A stretch of 14,606 nucleotides of DNA from Pseudomonadota bacterium (lineage in GTDB: Bacteria > Pseudomonadota > Gammaproteobacteria > Burkholderiales > Gallionellaceae), in contig JAJXTL010000065.1 of the NCBI GenBank assembly GCA_021783855.1, forward strand, positions 1-14,606. The letters are read 5' to 3'. Below are positions 14,190 through 14,606 of this stretch, in pieces. A model generated the notes under the pieces. That model had not been told where the DNA came from, did no database searches, and saw nothing but the letters and a program-made list of their open reading frames with translations. Made by a program: the position numbers and the translations under genes. Within the stretch, counting starts at the first letter, position 1. Each line of letters starts with the position of its first letter.

Positions 14190-14606
14190 ATGTCCTTGGT
14201 TATCGATCTGAAAGCGACGCTTGAAAAAAGCCAGGCCAGCTGGCGAGTGAACGAAAACCTTTTGCATCTCACCGAACCGCCCAGGTACAGACTGGGCGGA
14301 ATTTCGGAAAAATTTGTACCGGCAGCGCAAATCCCGGCGCTTGATTTTAAAACCCTGCTATCCGGACCTGTCAACAATCCCTTTGTGTTGCAGCGCCGGA
14401 TTGACCATGGCTTCTTGCCGGCTGCGATCAAACCGGAGTTGCATGCCGGCTCCACCCAGGGTATCACTGCCGGGGAAGGGGGCGTGCCCGCGGGCGGTCC
14501 TGCGCCTTCCAGTGTCGATTGGCGGAACCGCTGGGGCTGGCCTTGGATCACGAGCATACGCGACCAGAATGGCTGTGAGGCCTGCTGGGTGTTCGGCGCC
14601 GTGGCG
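14190..14606 (+). CDS. Papain-family (C1A) cysteine peptidase, partial
   Basis: The frame from ATG 14190 stays open to the window edge (139 codons), so the 3' part is missing. Near its end lie SVDWRNRWGWPWITSIRDQ and then NGCEACWVFGAVA, which match the start of mature papain-like peptidases (VDWR...VKDQ..CGSCWAF). Q126 is placed as the oxyanion-hole glutamine, C132 as the catalytic cysteine and C129 as the disulfide cysteine of papain (the Q-to-C spacing of six is exact). The His and Asn of the triad would lie beyond the window. The 107 residues before the catalytic domain resemble no propeptide I know and end in a Gly/Pro-rich linker (about 91-107). No signal peptide is seen, which is unusual for this mostly secreted family. 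A good ribosome site supports the start. Target unknown. Confidence 0.85.
   Translation, partial: MSLVIDLKATLEKSQASWRVNENLLHLTEPPRYRLGGISEKFVPAAQIPALDFKTLLSGPVNNPFVLQRRIDHGFLPAAIKPELHAGSTQGITAGEGGVPAGGPAPSSVDWRNRWGWPWITSIRDQNGCEACWVFGAVA

Noticed and set aside
14108..14557. Minus-strand 149-aa frame at the right edge
   Set aside because: The opposite strand encodes a papain-type motif with correct catalytic spacing and a good ribosome site, so the minus frame is a shadow.

Overview
The window looks like chromosomal DNA of a betaproteobacterium, plausibly from the Gallionella/Sideroxydans/Nitrosomonadales side. This is inferred from moderate GC, protein similarity as I recognise it, a FimV-like protein, RlmF and short palindromic repeats. 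There are no RNA genes, CRISPR arrays or intact insertion sequences. Genes are mostly short transcription units with housekeeping, signalling and unknown functions side by side.

Layout. (1) 1-2500: a REP-like hairpin at the left edge, an atypical pyruvate-kinase-family protein (long N-terminal extension, oversized middle region, no C-terminal domain), a 56-aa unknown ORF, and a ~115-bp inverted-repeat element whose end coincides with that ORF's stop codon. (2) 2551-3261, minus strand: PhoU with no pst genes beside it. (3) 3756-6769: a complete two-component system, a membrane histidine kinase (Cache-like sensor, HAMP, PAS, HisKA_3, HATPase) and a NarL/FixJ-family response regulator, closed by a clear hairpin. 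(4) 7007-10024: a FimV-like membrane protein carrying four copies of a 24-residue motif like that of the c-di-GMP-binding MshEN domain, a small tail-anchored protein, and an HD-domain protein whose residues match class I cyclic-nucleotide phosphodiesterases. (5) 10413-11186: a two-gene unit of a three-TM small membrane protein and a soluble protein of unknown function. (6) 11238-12557, minus: a TPR-methyltransferase fusion with a good sigma70-type promoter. (7) 12712-14044: a Cys-cluster (YkgJ-type) protein divergent from rlmF. (8) 14065-14606: a 40-aa ORF overlapping the start region of a papain-family (C1A) cysteine peptidase that is cut by the window edge.

The most unusual content is the 7007-10024 block, where a possible c-di-GMP receptor built on a FimV-like scaffold lies next to a possible cyclic-nucleotide phosphodiesterase and downstream of a two-component system. 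The right-edge papain-like peptidase, with its overlapping small ORF, is the second point of interest. A functional link within either group is inference from proximity only.
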